Source of the DNA: Edaphochlamys debaryana
Lineage: Eukaryota > Chlorophyta > Chlorophyceae > Chlamydomonadales
Direction of reading: 5' to 3'
DNA length: 64,000 bases
NCBI GenBank assembly: GCA_016858145.1
Contig: JAEHOE010000035.1
Coordinates: forward strand, 558,001 to 622,000
Part shown: piece by piece, positions 13,357 to 25,638 of the stretch
Numbering within the stretch: the stretch's first letter is position 1
Layout of the letters: the number at the start of each line of letters is the position of its first letter
Program-made: the position numbers and the translations under genes
Notes under the pieces: model-generated
Told to the model about the DNA's origin: nothing
What the model saw: only the letters and a program-made list of their open reading frames with translations
Database searches by the model: none

Positions 13357-16300
13357 ATGGCGGCTAGGTATGCCAAGGCGTATCGGAGCAAGGATGGGGC
13401 GCCGAGCATTGCTCGCGTCCACGCGGACGTGTGCGAGAAGGCACCCCCGGAGTACTCGGCTTACGAGTCACTGCGGATAAGCTGGGGCGACCAGGACAAC
13501 TACGAGGCGAGTCCCCACGCCGCTTGGGGCATGCGCTGTCGGCGAGGGCCATTGGAGCAGCGACTGACCCGGGCCTCTTGCGCGACTGACAGGTTGTCCG
13601 CAAGGTCGGGAGAGGCAAGTATAGCGAGGTGTTTGAGGGCATTAACGTCGTCAATGGGCAGAAGTGCATCATCAAGATACTGAAGCCTGTGAAGAAGAAG
13701 AAGGTGCTGCGGGAGATCAAAATCCTGCAGAACATTACGGGCGGGCCCTCGATCATCAAGCTGCTCGACGTGGTGGGCGAGGGCGAGGGCGGGGGTGGGG
13801 GGTGGGCACCGTCGGGTTGGGGTGCTGTGGCTCTCGAGGTTTCGGGCCTTCCCGGCGCGACAGCCTCTTCTCTTTCTTGCACCTGGCTGCTTAGACTGTG
13901 CACTCCCTGACGTAGGTCCGCGACCCCGAGTCCAAGACGCCCAGCCTGATCTTCGAGTACGTGAACAACCAGGACTTCAAGGTGGGGCACCGCGGCGGCA
14001 GCGCAGTCGTCATGCATGCGGCTCCCAGCCGCGGGGTTTCGCATTGGCAATCCAGCCCTCTCCAGAGGCTACATTGGCCTTGTGCTTAGCGGCCTTCCAG
14101 TCCTTCCTGACCCCTCTCGCCGCCCCTCGCTCAGGTGCTGTACCCCACTCTCACGGACATGGACATCCGGTACTACATGTCGGAGCTGCTGAAGGCGCTG
14201 GACTACGCACACGCACACGGGGTCATGCACAGGTGGGCTACGTGGCGCGTGGGTGGCTTTCGGAATGCTGGGTCGGCGGTAGAAGGGGGTTTGCCGCGGG
14301 GCGGTGTGTGCAGGAAGGCAACAGGGGAAGGCGGCATCCGCTTCACCACCGCTGCACCCGACCCGCCCGACGAAGCGCTAACAACCCCGACGGCCGCGTC
14401 TGTTTTTCTCTGTGCATCACCTCTGTCGTGCAGGGACGTGAAGCCCCACAACGTCATGATCGACCACTCCCAGCGCCAGCTGCGGCTCATAGACTGGGGC
14501 CTGGCGGAGTTCTACCACCCGGGCAGGTGGGAGGGGCGGGTGGGCGGTGTGATCATGGGGGTGGGGGTCGGACGGGCGCGGAAAGGTGGGGGAGGGTGGT
14601 TGGAGCTTGCAGGCAGGTTCGATGCGTGTTTGAGGCTGTGTTGCAGCAGCGTAAGAGGAGGGAAAGGACGGGCGGTGTGTTTGTGGGCAGGGGTTGGATG
14701 GGCGGGGGGGCTTCTGGTGCATGTAGGCGCGGGGCATCCTGGTCCGCGGGGCATCGTCCTAGTTCTACCACCTGGGCAGGTGCGAGGGTAAGGGCTGGGG
14801 CGGGTGGGGGTGTGGTGGGGCGGGTGGGAGGGGCACTGAGGCATGCAGGCGCGGGGCATCTAGGGCAGAGACCCCGTTGGGGGCAGACCGGGTGGCATCG
14901 GCGGCGCAGGGGGGGGGGCTAGCGCATTGGCACGGGGGCCTGGGGTGTCGGGGCCAGAGGGCTGTCCTGATGATGACTTGGTCAGGGAGGGCCCTGGGCT
15001 CGAGCAATGCCGGCCAGCAGTTGCTTAGATGCATCTTTTCATGCACCTTTTCTTTGAAGGGTGGCTGATGCTGTCTTGGCTGGGCTTGGATGTATCGGCC
15101 AGCCTCAACTCCGGATCTTGGTGCGCATCTGGCCTGCTGGCTGCCGCTCTTCCTGCCCTTCCGCTCTCCAACTTCTCGAAGATCACCCACACTCACCTCT
15201 CTCCCCCCCTCCTTCCCCCCAGGGAGTACAATGTGCGCGTGGCGTCCCGCTACTACAAGGGGCCGGAGCTGCTGGTGGACCTGCAGGTGGGCGGCTGGCG
15301 GTTGGTGGACGTTGCGGCGGTCCGTTGGTCGGGCCGTGAGGGGCTTGCAGCCGGATGGGCGGGTGCTAGGGGTGCGGGCGGGCAGTAGCCCGGTAGTAGA
15401 GAGCGAGACTCGAGCCGCTCAGGAGCGACACGGGCCGGCGCGAAAGAGCTCATGCGTTGTGGGCGCAGCTCCCCTTATGCCGCACCACCCTACCACCCCA
15501 ACCACCAACTGCCAACCAATCAACCCCACAGATCTACGACTACTCCCTGGACATGTGGTCCCTGGGCTGCATGCTGGCGGCCATCATCTTCCGGAAGGAC
15601 CCCTTCTTCTGCGGGCACGACAACTACGACCAGGTGGGGGGCATGCCGGTTGGATGGGGACGCGGAACTAGAGTGGGCGGGCTGGCCTCGGGAAGTGGCA
15701 TGTGGGGTGTGCCGTGTTCGCCCGTGGTCCTACGGCGTGGCTCACCTCTTCTTCCTGGCCCGCCCCCACAGCTGGTCAAGATTGCCCGGGTGCTGGGGAC
15801 CGACGACCTGTACGCCTACCTGCAAAAGGTGCGGGGGAGGGGAGGCAAGGGGCTCGGGAGCTGGTGCGGGTCGGCAGAGGTGCCCTGCCACCCCCTCGCT
15901 CCTGCACCCTGCCCTACCTTCCGAAACCTGCCCTGCTCCTCCTCGTCATCTCCTTCCCCTCCTTCGTCTCCCTCCCTCCCCGCTCCCCCCTCCACAGTAC
16001 GGCATCGTGCTGGACCCCCAGCTGGAGGCGCTGGTGGGCACCCACAGCAAGAAGTCCTGGAGCCGCTTCGTGACGGCGGACAACCAGCACCTGGTGTCCC
16101 CGGAGGCCATCGACTTCATCGACAAGCTGCTCAGGTGGGGGCGTGGCTGGTGCTGGGGCGGGATGTGGGGCGGGATGTGCGGTGGGTTGCCTCGTGTGAG
16201 TGCGGTCAGGCAGGGAGGGCGGTTCACGGTGGGGTTGGGCGGGCAAAGGGCGTGGGACGTGGCCTGCGGGGGCTGGGGTGGAGGGCGTGCAGGCAGCGGG

Positions 16301-16633
16301 GGTACCGTGCATGCCGCGAGGAGTGGGACCCGACCCATGCCACGTCGCCAGCCATGCCCGCCGCCCTCCGCTGCCGACGGTCCCTCTACCGCTTCGCACT
16401 CCATTCCGTTGAACGGTTGCCGCCTCTCCGGCCCCCTGCCCTCCCCCAGGTACGACCACCAGGAGCGGCTCACGTGCCAGGAGGCCATGGCGCACCCCTA
16501 CCTGGCGCCCATCCGGGCAGCGGCCGCCGCCGCCGGGGGCTCGGCCGCCGCCGCCGCGCCCTCCCCTGCCAGCAGCAGCGGAGCGCCGCCGGCGCCAGCG
16601 GGCGCGGCCGCGGGGGGCAGCAACGGCGTGTGA
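13357..16633 (+). CDS. CK2A: Casein kinase 2 alpha catalytic subunit
   Basis: Ten exons total 1131 nt, giving 376 aa: 13357-13506, 13593-13772, 13916-13981, 14135-14232, 14434-14526, 15223-15286, 15532-15633, 15772-15828, 15998-16134, 16450-16633. The kinase is easily recognised: [29 protein letters not shown], the ATP-site lysine in CIIKILKP followed by the basic run KKKK, the catalytic loop [12 protein letters not shown], the CK2-typical DWG in place of DFG, and [12 protein letters not shown] 45-residue Ala/Ser/Pro/Gly tail follows the kinase core (HPYLAP). CK2 alpha is a constitutive Ser/Thr kinase preferring acidic sites and works alone or with a beta dimer in nucleus and cytosol. Intron 1 appears to use a GC donor (GAG|GCGAGT). 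The start at 13357 is the nearest in-frame ATG before the conserved N-terminus; the frame is open further upstream, so an earlier start or exon is possible. Confidence 0.93.
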
Positions 16634-18330
16634 GGGGGTCCGGGCAACCCTCGGCCGGGCGTGCAGCGTCAGCCGACGGGGCGGGGCGCTGGGTGGGAGG
16701 AGGAGCGGGAGGAGACGGGGAGCGGAGCAGCTCGGGAGCAGGGGCGGGAGGGGCCCGCGCGCGTCGTTGCAGCCGCGCCGGCGGCAGTGTGGAGCAGCAG
16801 GAGGCGGTGGAGGGCGGGTGGCAGGGCAGGGCTTGGCCGCCGGTCCCCGCGTCCCGCACCCCCCTCCGAGTGCGGAACGCGGGCCGGCGCAGCCGCCATC
16901 AACGCCCGCTGCTGAGCGGTGGAGGGGGGGCAGAGGCGGCGGCGAGGAGACGTTGTTCGTACGATGGCTCGTACGTCACCAGGGCGGGAGGCATGGGTCA
17001 GACGGGCGCCTTGCCCCCGTGGCTGCAACACAAGCAAGGGTGGGGGTGCCGGCGGCCAGGGCTTCCGCCGCGGGATGGCGCGAGGCGAGGCCGGGCTAGT
17101 GCGAGAGCGGGGACCGTGGCAGAGGCCTCTGGACACGCGACGCAACGGGGCGTAATGGGCTGACAGAAGAGTGAGCCCAGGGGTGTTGCCTGCGAGCAGA
17201 GGGACACACGGGGCCTGGCGAGGCCTGTCTCTCGGGCGAGGGAACGGTGGCTGTGGGTTGCATGTCGAGGCGTGCAGTACAGGGCTTGTGGGGAGAGACG
17301 TCTGACCCAGCCGCAGGCTAGCCGCGTTTCCGTATGGTGGGTGGGTTTGCCGGGCTTAGGCTGACCATGCGCCCTTGCTTCAGGCTGGTTTCCTCGGGGC
17401 CTAGGGTGGCAGCGTCTTGCTTTTTGTTGCTGTTTGGTCTGGGTGGACACGGGGCGGTGGGGGGGGAGTGGCGAGGTGTGTACTGCAGGATAGCCTGTCC
17501 ATGGATGCATGCGCGATGCTCGCAGATGGTGGTTGCGGGAGATGAGCCCAGGCGCAGGGGTCCGGGGGCTCAGGTTCTATGTTGAAGAGTCGCCCAAGCT
17601 GTCAGCTGGTGCCGGATGCTGCTTGTGGGGCAGGGCGGCGGAAAGGAGGGGGGGGCCGGGTGCACAGGAACAAAGGGCCCTCAATAGGGACGAGGGCATA
17701 GCCTCTGAGCCGGCTTGGGCGATGTCGCATCGTTGTTTGTCTCTGGGACCGTGGGGCTGGCGGGGTGGGATGGTGCTCCGTCAGGTCTGCTTGCAAGGGC
17801 TTGCAGCGGTGGAAGTCGCTGGTCACGTGCCCGCAACAGCCGTGCCAACATTGGCAAGCCCCAGTCCGGAAGCGCACGCTGGTCCTTGCCTCTACACATC
17901 CCAATAGTCATTCATCAAGCCCGAAGCGTTGCGAGTCTGCGTCGTGAGGTCGCGCCCCCTGCTCTTCGAGTCTGATTTCCGACCGCCGGCCGACGGCTCT
18001 CCGTTCCCTGTTCCTAATTCCAAACTTAACGCCCATTGCACCATCGCTTTACAATTCTGCATACCTCACTTCGCTAGACCCACTGCCCAGGGCTGCGAGC
18101 TTCTGCAGACTTGTATAGAATAGGCACCCAGTTGCGCCCAGCCCCTGACGCTTACTTTCAACTCGTTACAGAAGAGAGCCTACCTATAGTGACCTCTGCG
18201 GGCGGACATGGGGCCACACATGCTGCAATCGACAGGTCGCCCACAGAGGACTGCCTGCCTATAGAAAGCATTGCGATATAGCTCAGTTCGGTAGCTAGAT
18301 AATAGGGCCCGTGTGGGTCCGCGGCCCACG
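16634..18330. other. Intergenic region after CK2 alpha
   Basis: This 1.7 kb should hold the CK2 3' UTR and the promoter of the next gene. I found no TGTAA polyadenylation signal and no conserved ORF. The first 300 bp are very G-rich. The last 200 bp before 18331 are noticeably more A/T-rich than their surroundings, which fits a promoter and 5' UTR. Confidence 0.5.
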
Positions 18331-21300
18331 ATGGGAATACTCTGCTGCTTCTCGGGCGGAGCCAAAGTAAAGCCCGAGGATCTCGCTGCGGACGGCACAG
18401 CGGTGAAGTCCCCATCAAATGGTAGGGGGGTGGGTGGGTCGGCCGGGTGCTGAGACATGGCCGTGCGGCCGCTTGCCCCCCCGCCCCGCACCACTCTTCT
18501 CGGCCCATCTTGAGCCCCTTGTCACTCCCCGTCGCCCCCTCCACAGCCAAGCTAGGCGCAGACGGCGTAACCCCGGTCGACGACGCTACCAGCCGTGCGT
18601 CCTCCGGAACCCACGGCCACGGAGCCCCCACCACATCGACGGCCCCGCTACCCCCGCTGCCCGCGCCGGCTTCAGCGCCAGCGGGCGCGCCTCGCTTCAG
18701 GCAGATATGCTCCAACTTCGAAGGCACTGAGGGGTTCTTCTCCGATGCTGTCCTGCGGACCTGCTACATTCCCGTGCCGGGCACCTTCAAGCGGGTCTAT
18801 CTGGGGCTCCGCTTCGCGGCGCCGCCCGCTGACGACTGGCGGATCGAGGGCGTGTGCGTGCTCATCACGTCGCCCTCCGCACCGCTGTTTGTGGAGCTGC
18901 GGGAAAAGGGGTTCACGACGGGGCGCTCCAAGGTGGGGTTGGGGATGGGGAGGTTTGGGAGGTGTGGATGGGGGCGCTGCAGAATCGCAGGCATCGCTGG
19001 GAGCGCAGGCCAACCGTGGGGCAGTGGGAGACACGGGACACACAAACGCGCGGGTCCTGTGTTCTAAGCTCTCGGTGGGCGCTGGGCCATGGAGCCTTCA
19101 CTGCACAGCGGTGACGCAGCAACCTGCCTTTCCGGGGGTCTCATCAGCTATGCAAACGGTACAGTACCATCTGACACGCCCCCCCTGCTTCAACGCCCCC
19201 CGTTCGGCCGGCAGCTCCGGCGGCAGCAGTTCGCCAACGGTCGGCACGTGATGGAGGGGCTTACCGCGTACGAGGAGCTGCGGCTGGACGGGGCCTCGGA
19301 GGGGGCCGTGGAGCTGGGGCGCGTGGAGCTGCTGGTGGCGGACGCGGCTGTGTCGGAGATGAAGAACGCGGCCAGCATAGCGCGGCTGGTGGGTGGTGGG
19401 TGGTGGGGCCAGGGTTGGTGGTGGCGGGGCTTGCGGGGGGGGGCGTAGGAGTGGGAGGGGGGCGGGGCGGGGCGGGGCGAAAGGGGAAGAGGTGACTGGG
19501 GCCATGCGCGGTGTAGCTGGTGCGTGAGGTGAGATGGCATGAGGAGGGTAGTCACAATGTGCTCAAGGTGCGAGAAGGCCGAGAGGTAGTGGGGCGGACC
19601 GGGTGCTCATCCCGCATACGCTGGGGGTGAAGGGCGTCCCCTCCTGACGCCCTTGTCGCTTTCCGCTGCTAACGCCACGATCCCCTCCCGTTGGTTCCAC
19701 CCGCAGCACGGGTGGCACGGATCCCTCAACTTCGACAAGGTAGGGCCCCGAGCTTGGGGTGGACTCCAAGGGCCTTGGGGCGGACTCCAAGGGCCTTGGG
19801 GCGGACTCCAAGGGCCTTGGGGAGCCCCCAACTTGCAGGCGTGGGGCTCGAGGGAGCCAGCGTAAGGAGCCTGGCAGCCAAAGGGTGCCTGGAACCCACC
19901 ATTGCGTGGTCTTAGCTGCATGACATTCCCCTCCCCACAGGCCAGCAAGATCGTGACCAACCGAGGGGTGGACCCCGTAACCAAGGTGGGACCGGGGGAA
20001 CGCATGGTGGAACGACGTCGCGGAGGGCGAAGGCAGGCCAGCCGGAGCCATGGGGAGATTCGGGCGCGCGTGTGTAGCAGTGACGGACCACCGCTCATGT
20101 CTCCTCCGGTCCCTCCCTCCCTGACCATGCCCCCTGTTGATGCCCCTTCAGGAGATCTACCTCGATCTCGGCAACGGCGACCCCGCCCTCATGCTGGTGG
20201 ACTATGGTGCGTGGGGGCCTGGTGGAGCCGCCTGTGGGGGGCCAGGTGGAGCCGGCTTAATTCTGGCCTCCCGGCCCTGTGTGTGGTACCGGGTGCCGTC
20301 GGGAGTAGTGAATGGGGCGGGCCGGGGTGAGCCCGCTCTGACCGCAGCCATCCCTGCCCACCTACCCACCACCCCCTCTCCCCTACCCACCGCCTCCGCC
20401 CCTCCCTCTTCCCTCCCCCTCCTCCCCCCAGACAAGGGCGACTGCGACATCAAGCTGGCGCTGCCCGCGGGCGCTCCCTCCACGGAGCAGGGCGTGGGCT
20501 ACGCGCTGGCGGTGCGGGGGGAGGACGTGCGCAAGACCACGTGCACGCACGCGCCGCCGCTGGCCAAGCTGGAGGGGCAGTTCCAGGTGGGCGGGTGGGG
20601 CCCGGGGCAGAGATTGCGGCTGGGTACGGAAAATGGTGGGGGTGGGGGGTGGGGGGTGGGGGGGTGGGGGGTGGGGGGTGGGGGCCGGGGGCCGGGGCTG
20701 GCGGGGGCAGTTCCAGGTGGGTGGGCGGGGCCCGGGGCAGAGGGTTGCTGCTGGATACGGGCCCGGAGGGGGGCCCCTGCACTTCCTGGCGACAGCTGAG
20801 CCCTGGCTGATCACGAGCGTGTAGAGAGGGCTTGCGCGAACGTGGGTGGCGAGGAGGCCCTTGCAATGGCCTCGCGCTTCGCATTCCTATGGCATTCTTA
20901 GCGAGCTGAGCTCGGTGCCCTGCCTCCCTCGCCCATGCCCTCTCCATCCAGATCTCCCGCATCTACGAGCTGGACGATCTGGAGTACGGCAAGCTGCCCA
21001 ACATCGAGATCCTGCGCTACAGCCTCAGCAACACCCGCATTCGGCCCCTCGACACCCTGCTCGTCCCGGCCCCAGAGATCTCCACCAGCGGCGATCTGGG
21101 CGCCGCCGACGCTGCACCCTCCCACCTCGCCGACATCGACGACCTGCCCGGCGGCGCCGGCCTGCCCGCCCTGCCCACCATGGGCGGCGCCGTCTCCGTA
21201 CACGCCCGCCTCGCGCCCGCCATGGCCGCCGCCGCCGCCGCCGTCGCGGCCCAGGAGCCAGAGATCTCCGCCGCCGCCGGCGCCTCGTCCAAGTCCATGG

Positions 21301-24160
21301 CAGCCAAGGCGGCGGAGGGCGGCGCCGGCGGCGCCGCCGCGGCCGCGGCCGGCCGCGCCGCTTACCAGGCGTGCTGCGGCCGGCTCGCGGCCGTGCCCGG
21401 GTTCCTGAGGGACGATAAGAACCGAGTGGCTTACATTCCGCTGGAGGGCACGGGCGGCGTGCTGACGCTGGCTGTGCGGTTCCGTGCCAAGGGCGGCATA
21501 GACTTCAAGGTGCTAAACACGCACAGGGACCCGCGCGTGTTTGTGGACGTGACGCTCAAGGGGCCCACCCTCAGCGGCGTGGCGTCGTTGTCCGCCGACC
21601 CCAGCAAGCCCCCGCGGATCAAGGTGCGGTGCACTGGCGGTTTTGTGGTGGTTTGTGGTGGGTTGCAATGGGCTGGACTCTGCTGGATGGAGTCTGCTTG
21701 CCTCCAAGGGGGGTGGGGTGCATGAGGCCCCTGCGCATTAAGGTGCGGCTGAGGGAAACCGTGACGTGGTGGTCCCACCACCTCTTATGGATGGGGACGG
21801 GGCGGAGCATGCATGGCGCCCTGCCACGGAAGCAAAGGCATGCTCGGCCCTTTCTCAGCCCCCCCTGCCCCTTCCTCCCTGCCCCTGCCCCTGCCCCCAC
21901 CCCCGCCCCTCCCCAGCTCCGGCGCCAGACGTGGGCCGAGGGCCACGAGGTGGTCCCCGGGCTGACGGCGTACGAGGAGCTGCGGCTGGACGGCTGGTCG
22001 GGGGAGGAGGCGGAGCTGGAGCGAGTGGAGCTGCTGGTGGCGGACGCACAGGTGGGCGGGGCAGGGAGCAGGGTTTTAATGCAGAGGTGGGGTTTGGGGA
22101 GGGGGGAGGGGGCGGGAGCGGGGGCGGCCTGGAGTCGGGTCACGAGCGGCTCCCTGAGCTGCTAAAAGACTAGGGCCTAGACCTGAAGGGCGGTTTTGGG
22201 GCGGAGCATGTCTGCAAGCACACGCCTGCGTGGCTGCGGAGGGAGCAACGAGCAAGGCAGTGCGGGAGGGCGGTCTGGGTCGAGGCTCTGGCTGGCATAG
22301 GCGGAGCGGAAGCAAGGTTTGGGCAGCTGCAGCACATGGGCGAGGGAAGGCGGCTCATCCGGCTCATGCACGCGAACCCCTGGCTGGCGTTACCAAGGGC
22401 TCACATTAGGCACACAACAACTCCGGGCTGCCGCTGGCTCAACCCCCCTCGCTCCTCCCTTCCCTCCTTTCGATCCCCCCAAAGGTCGCCTCCGCCATCA
22501 ACGCCCGCACCGTGGTCAAGGCCCACGGCTGGGTGGGGCAGCTCAGCTTCCAGGACGTGAGAGCGGCGTTGGGGGGGGGGAGGGGCAGGGGCCGGGCGAG
22601 ATAGTCGAGAACACGTGCGGGGGCGACACGTGGCCGGCGATCTTGCGCTTCCACCGAGTGAGATCCTCACGGCTCCTGAGCGCCGCAGTCTCGTGTCCGC
22701 TGCCCCCTGGTGTCGACCTCAACCTCTTCCCTTGACCCCGCCTCACCTCTCGCTCTACACCCGCCTCGCCTCACCCCACCCTACCCCACCCCCACGCACC
22801 CTGCCCCCCCTGCTCCCTGCAACTCCCTCCCTCCCTCCCTCCCTCCCTCCCTGCCTGCCCCAGGCCTGCACCACGCTCCGCGGCACCAAGGGCATCGACT
22901 ACGAGAAGGAGGAGATCTACCTGGGCGTGGAGGGCAGCGACCGGGTGCTGCTGCTCATAGACTACGGTGCGCGGGGGAGGGGTGGGGTGGGGTGGGAGGC
23001 CCTGTGTGTGCGTGCATCGCACGGCTGGAGCACAGCGGGAGCGTGTGGTGTGTGGAGGGCCTGGCCATGGGGTGCGTCGGGAAGCTGGCTGAGTCCAAGC
23101 TGTGGAACCGGAAGCGAGGCCTCTGTGTGCGCGTGTGGGGAAGCGAATAGGAAAGGACTAGGGGAAGGGGCGGGGAGCCCCAAAGGGGGCGAGCGAGGGA
23201 GCGGGGTGGAGACGAGCCGGTCGTCTATGTGCTCGAGCCCGCTTGTCGCCTGCCTGCCTCTTCACTCACTCCCTACCTGTGCGCCCTCGCCTGTGCGCCC
23301 TTGCCTGTGCGCCCTCGCCCGCCCTCAGACGACGCCGACGCGGACATCAAGGTGGCGGTGCTGGCGGGGGCGGCCACTCCGGAGCAGGTGCGGTGGCAGT
23401 GGCAGTACAGTGATCAGGGCAGTCTGTGCGTTCGTTGAGGAACTTCATCGTGCGGTCCATACATAGCCTACGTGCGCTGGCTTGACCAGCGGCATGCTCC
23501 ACCCCTGGCGGCCCGGATGCCTAGTGTAGTGACTGAGCAGTCCGCCTACCCCACCCCGTCTACCCCGTCCTCGCAGGGCGTTGGCTACGACCTCAACATC
23601 CGGGGCCGCGACCTCAAGCGCACCAGCAGCCACTACCACCCGCCGGCGCCGCGGCTGGGCGGCAAGTTCCAGGTGCGGGGGCCTAGCATAGGGGTTTGGG
23701 GGAAGGGGGGAAAGAGTACGGGGTGCAAAGGAGGGCAAGGTACAGGTCAGGAATGGATCGAGGGGCTGGCAGAACGGGGACGTGGAGGAGGGCGCGAGGA
23801 ACGGGCAGAGGTACAAACGGGTGGGGCACCCGGTGACGCTGGCCTTCATACCTTATGTTAATGTGTGGATGCGTGGATAGTAGATAAGTAGAATAGATGG
23901 AGTAGATTCGATGCCGGACAGACGGCGGCTAGCTAGTGTCAGTCCTCAGGCGCCGCAGGTCAGCACGCGCGTCATTTGACCTGACGCACCCGCCCGGCGC
24001 CCCTGAGTCATGCATGCCGCTGGTACCCGTGCAGGTGTCCCGCATCTACGAGCTGGACGACCTCGAGTACGGCACCCACAAGACAATCGAGATCCTGCGA
24101 TACGATCTCAGCAACGTCCGCAAACACAACCTTGCGGATGCGCTCGAGGGACGCCCCTAG
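18331..24160 (+). CDS. Tandem-repeat protein of unrecognised family with predicted myristoylated/palmitoylated N-terminus
   Basis: Fourteen exons total 2202 nt (733 aa): 18331-18421, 18547-18932, 19215-19388, 19707-19739, 19941-19985, 20152-20206, 20432-20586, 20952-21623, 21917-22051, 22485-22556, 22864-22966, 23329-23387, 23577-23672, 24035-24160. The protein begins MGILCCFSGGAK. Gly2 with Cys5 and Cys6 is a classical N-myristoylation plus S-palmitoylation signal and there is no signal peptide, so it probably sits on the cytosolic face of a membrane. An Ala/Pro/Thr linker leads into repeat 1 (about residues 80-345). A long Ala-rich linker follows, then repeat 2 (about residues 455-733). Shared landmarks are GLTAYEELRLDG, RVELLVADA, EIYL then LIDY or LVDY, EQGVGY, and ISRIYELDDLEYG or VSRIYELDDLEYG near each end. 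No catalytic motif or known domain is evident, so the function is unknown. The model is well supported because both repeats independently predict the same exons. Confidence 0.82.
19752..19821. repeat. 21-bp intronic minisatellite
   Basis: About three head-to-tail copies of CTTGGGGCGGACTCCAAGGG(C) lie in intron 4 of the lipid-anchored repeat protein. The ends of each unit (CCTTGG and CCAAGG) are complementary, so the array could form small hairpins. Confidence 0.8.
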
Positions 24161-24499
24161 CTAGCAGGCAGCACGGCAGCCCTATCTACATGCATCTCGG
24201 CCGGGCACGGGGCGGACGGGTGGGGCGGCTGATGCCGGCACTTGGCGTGTGATACAAATGCACGTCAGGGAGGCGTCTAGGAGGAAGGCTTCCGAACTGT
24301 GGGAGTAGGTCATTGGCGGGTGTTGGTCCCTGGTTGGAACGCTCGGGTATGTGGCGAGGGCATGCATGCATGCTGGGAAGTGGGGAGCTTGCGTTGTCAA
24401 GCGTTTTAGTGCCACGAAGTCTGGAACGGTGGATGCGGTGCAAGCTCATCCAAGAGGGGCGGGGTGCGTGGCGCAAATGCATGCCACCTGCGGGCAAGC

Positions 24500-24576
24500 C
24501 GTCGTCCGGGCTTGACCGGCATTCGTCGGGGTTGACCGGGATCGTCGGGGTTTGACCATCATCCGGGATTGACCAG
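24500..24576. repeat. 20-bp minisatellite, about four copies
   Basis: Units of the form ATCGTCGGGGTTTGACCGG repeat head to tail with a few substitutions; the last unit is short. It lies in the 3' flank of the preceding gene. Confidence 0.75.
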
Positions 24577-24882
24577 GAAGCCTCGGAGCTTTCGGGAAGG
24601 CAATCATGGTCAGGGGTGGCCGTGTTCGTCGTGCAGGTGACTGGGACCTGGGAGGGCTGGGAAGGCTTACCAGTAAGGTTTGTGCAGGTGGACAGACGAA
24701 GTATGATGCCGATGATGCCCGGGTTGTAGCACGGTTTCGGCGTTAGGAAGGGCCCTGTTCCTCCTAGCGACGTGGCGTGACGACCGAAAGTCAGGCACGT
24801 AGCGTGGGTGTCGGTGTGCAGGTGGCACACCCAGTAGGTGGCGCTCTCGCTCAACCCCTCCCCTTCTGGAGGCGGTTCCTGC

Positions 24883-24887
24883 TGTAA
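24883..24887 (+). promoter_or_regulatory. Putative polyadenylation signal TGTAA
   Basis: TGTAA is the usual polyadenylation signal in Chlamydomonas-type algae. This one lies about 720 nt after the stop codon of the repeat-protein gene and is the first I see on its strand. Confidence 0.35.
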
Positions 24888-25638
24888 CCATCGCATCCTG
24901 TTTCTCCCGCTCTTTCCACGGCTCTTCCTGCACTCTACATACTCAAACTGCACTTCAGCCTACAAAATGCGCGCCGCGGGAACACTCGCCGCGAATAAGG
25001 GTCAGTGCTTGGTTCAGGGCAAGTGGGCAGATTGCGCTGGGGCAGGATGGGGTACCGAAGCTGTGGGGGGTGAGGATGTCAGGCTGACGTTAGGGATCTC
25101 CCCCGGGGACTGAGGAGTCGTAGACTTCAAGTGCGGTGGGGGCGGAAGAGAAGGGGGCGTCGGAGCGACGCGGGGGGGGGGGATAAGCGGGGCCAGGGGA
25201 GGAGGCGGCGCGGGCGGAGGAGCAGGGGACGGCCATGGTGAGGGTGCGAGCCAGCCCCTTCCCGCCAGAAACGCATGCCGCCCGACTGGCAAGCCACTGC
25301 CCGGCCATGCTAAGGCTGTTTCTCCTGCTATTCCTGCATTCCTCTACACTCCAAGTGCCTACAGGATGCACGCCGCCGGGCGTCCCGACACAGAATGCGG
25401 TCAGTGTAACTATGCTCATACCAGAAATGCAACTTACTAGTAGACAATGCGATCGCTAGGAACACATAGCACAGCAGTGTAGCCCGTGCGGCCCCAAGCT
25501 CCACGCCTCAGACTCAGAGTCCAACCGCCAACACGACCGCGCTGTATCGCTGCTTGATTATTGCATCATGCTCGCTGTATAGGTTGGAGACGCCCAAGGC
25601 CACTGCAGTGGTTTAGCGCTGGCAGCGGCGGTCACTCA

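Larger units (their letters stand above)
24161..25638. other. Intergenic region with minisatellite and a duplicated exon-like segment
   Basis: It contains a candidate TGTAA polyadenylation signal at 24883-24887, a 20-bp minisatellite at 24500-24576 and an imperfect duplication of an exon-like segment at about 24890-25010 and 25310-25405. The second copy reads as a 50-codon open frame (25307-25459) starting MLRLFLLLFLHSSTLQVP, which looks like a signal peptide, and may be the remnant of a secreted-protein first exon. I do not call it a gene. Confidence 0.5.
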
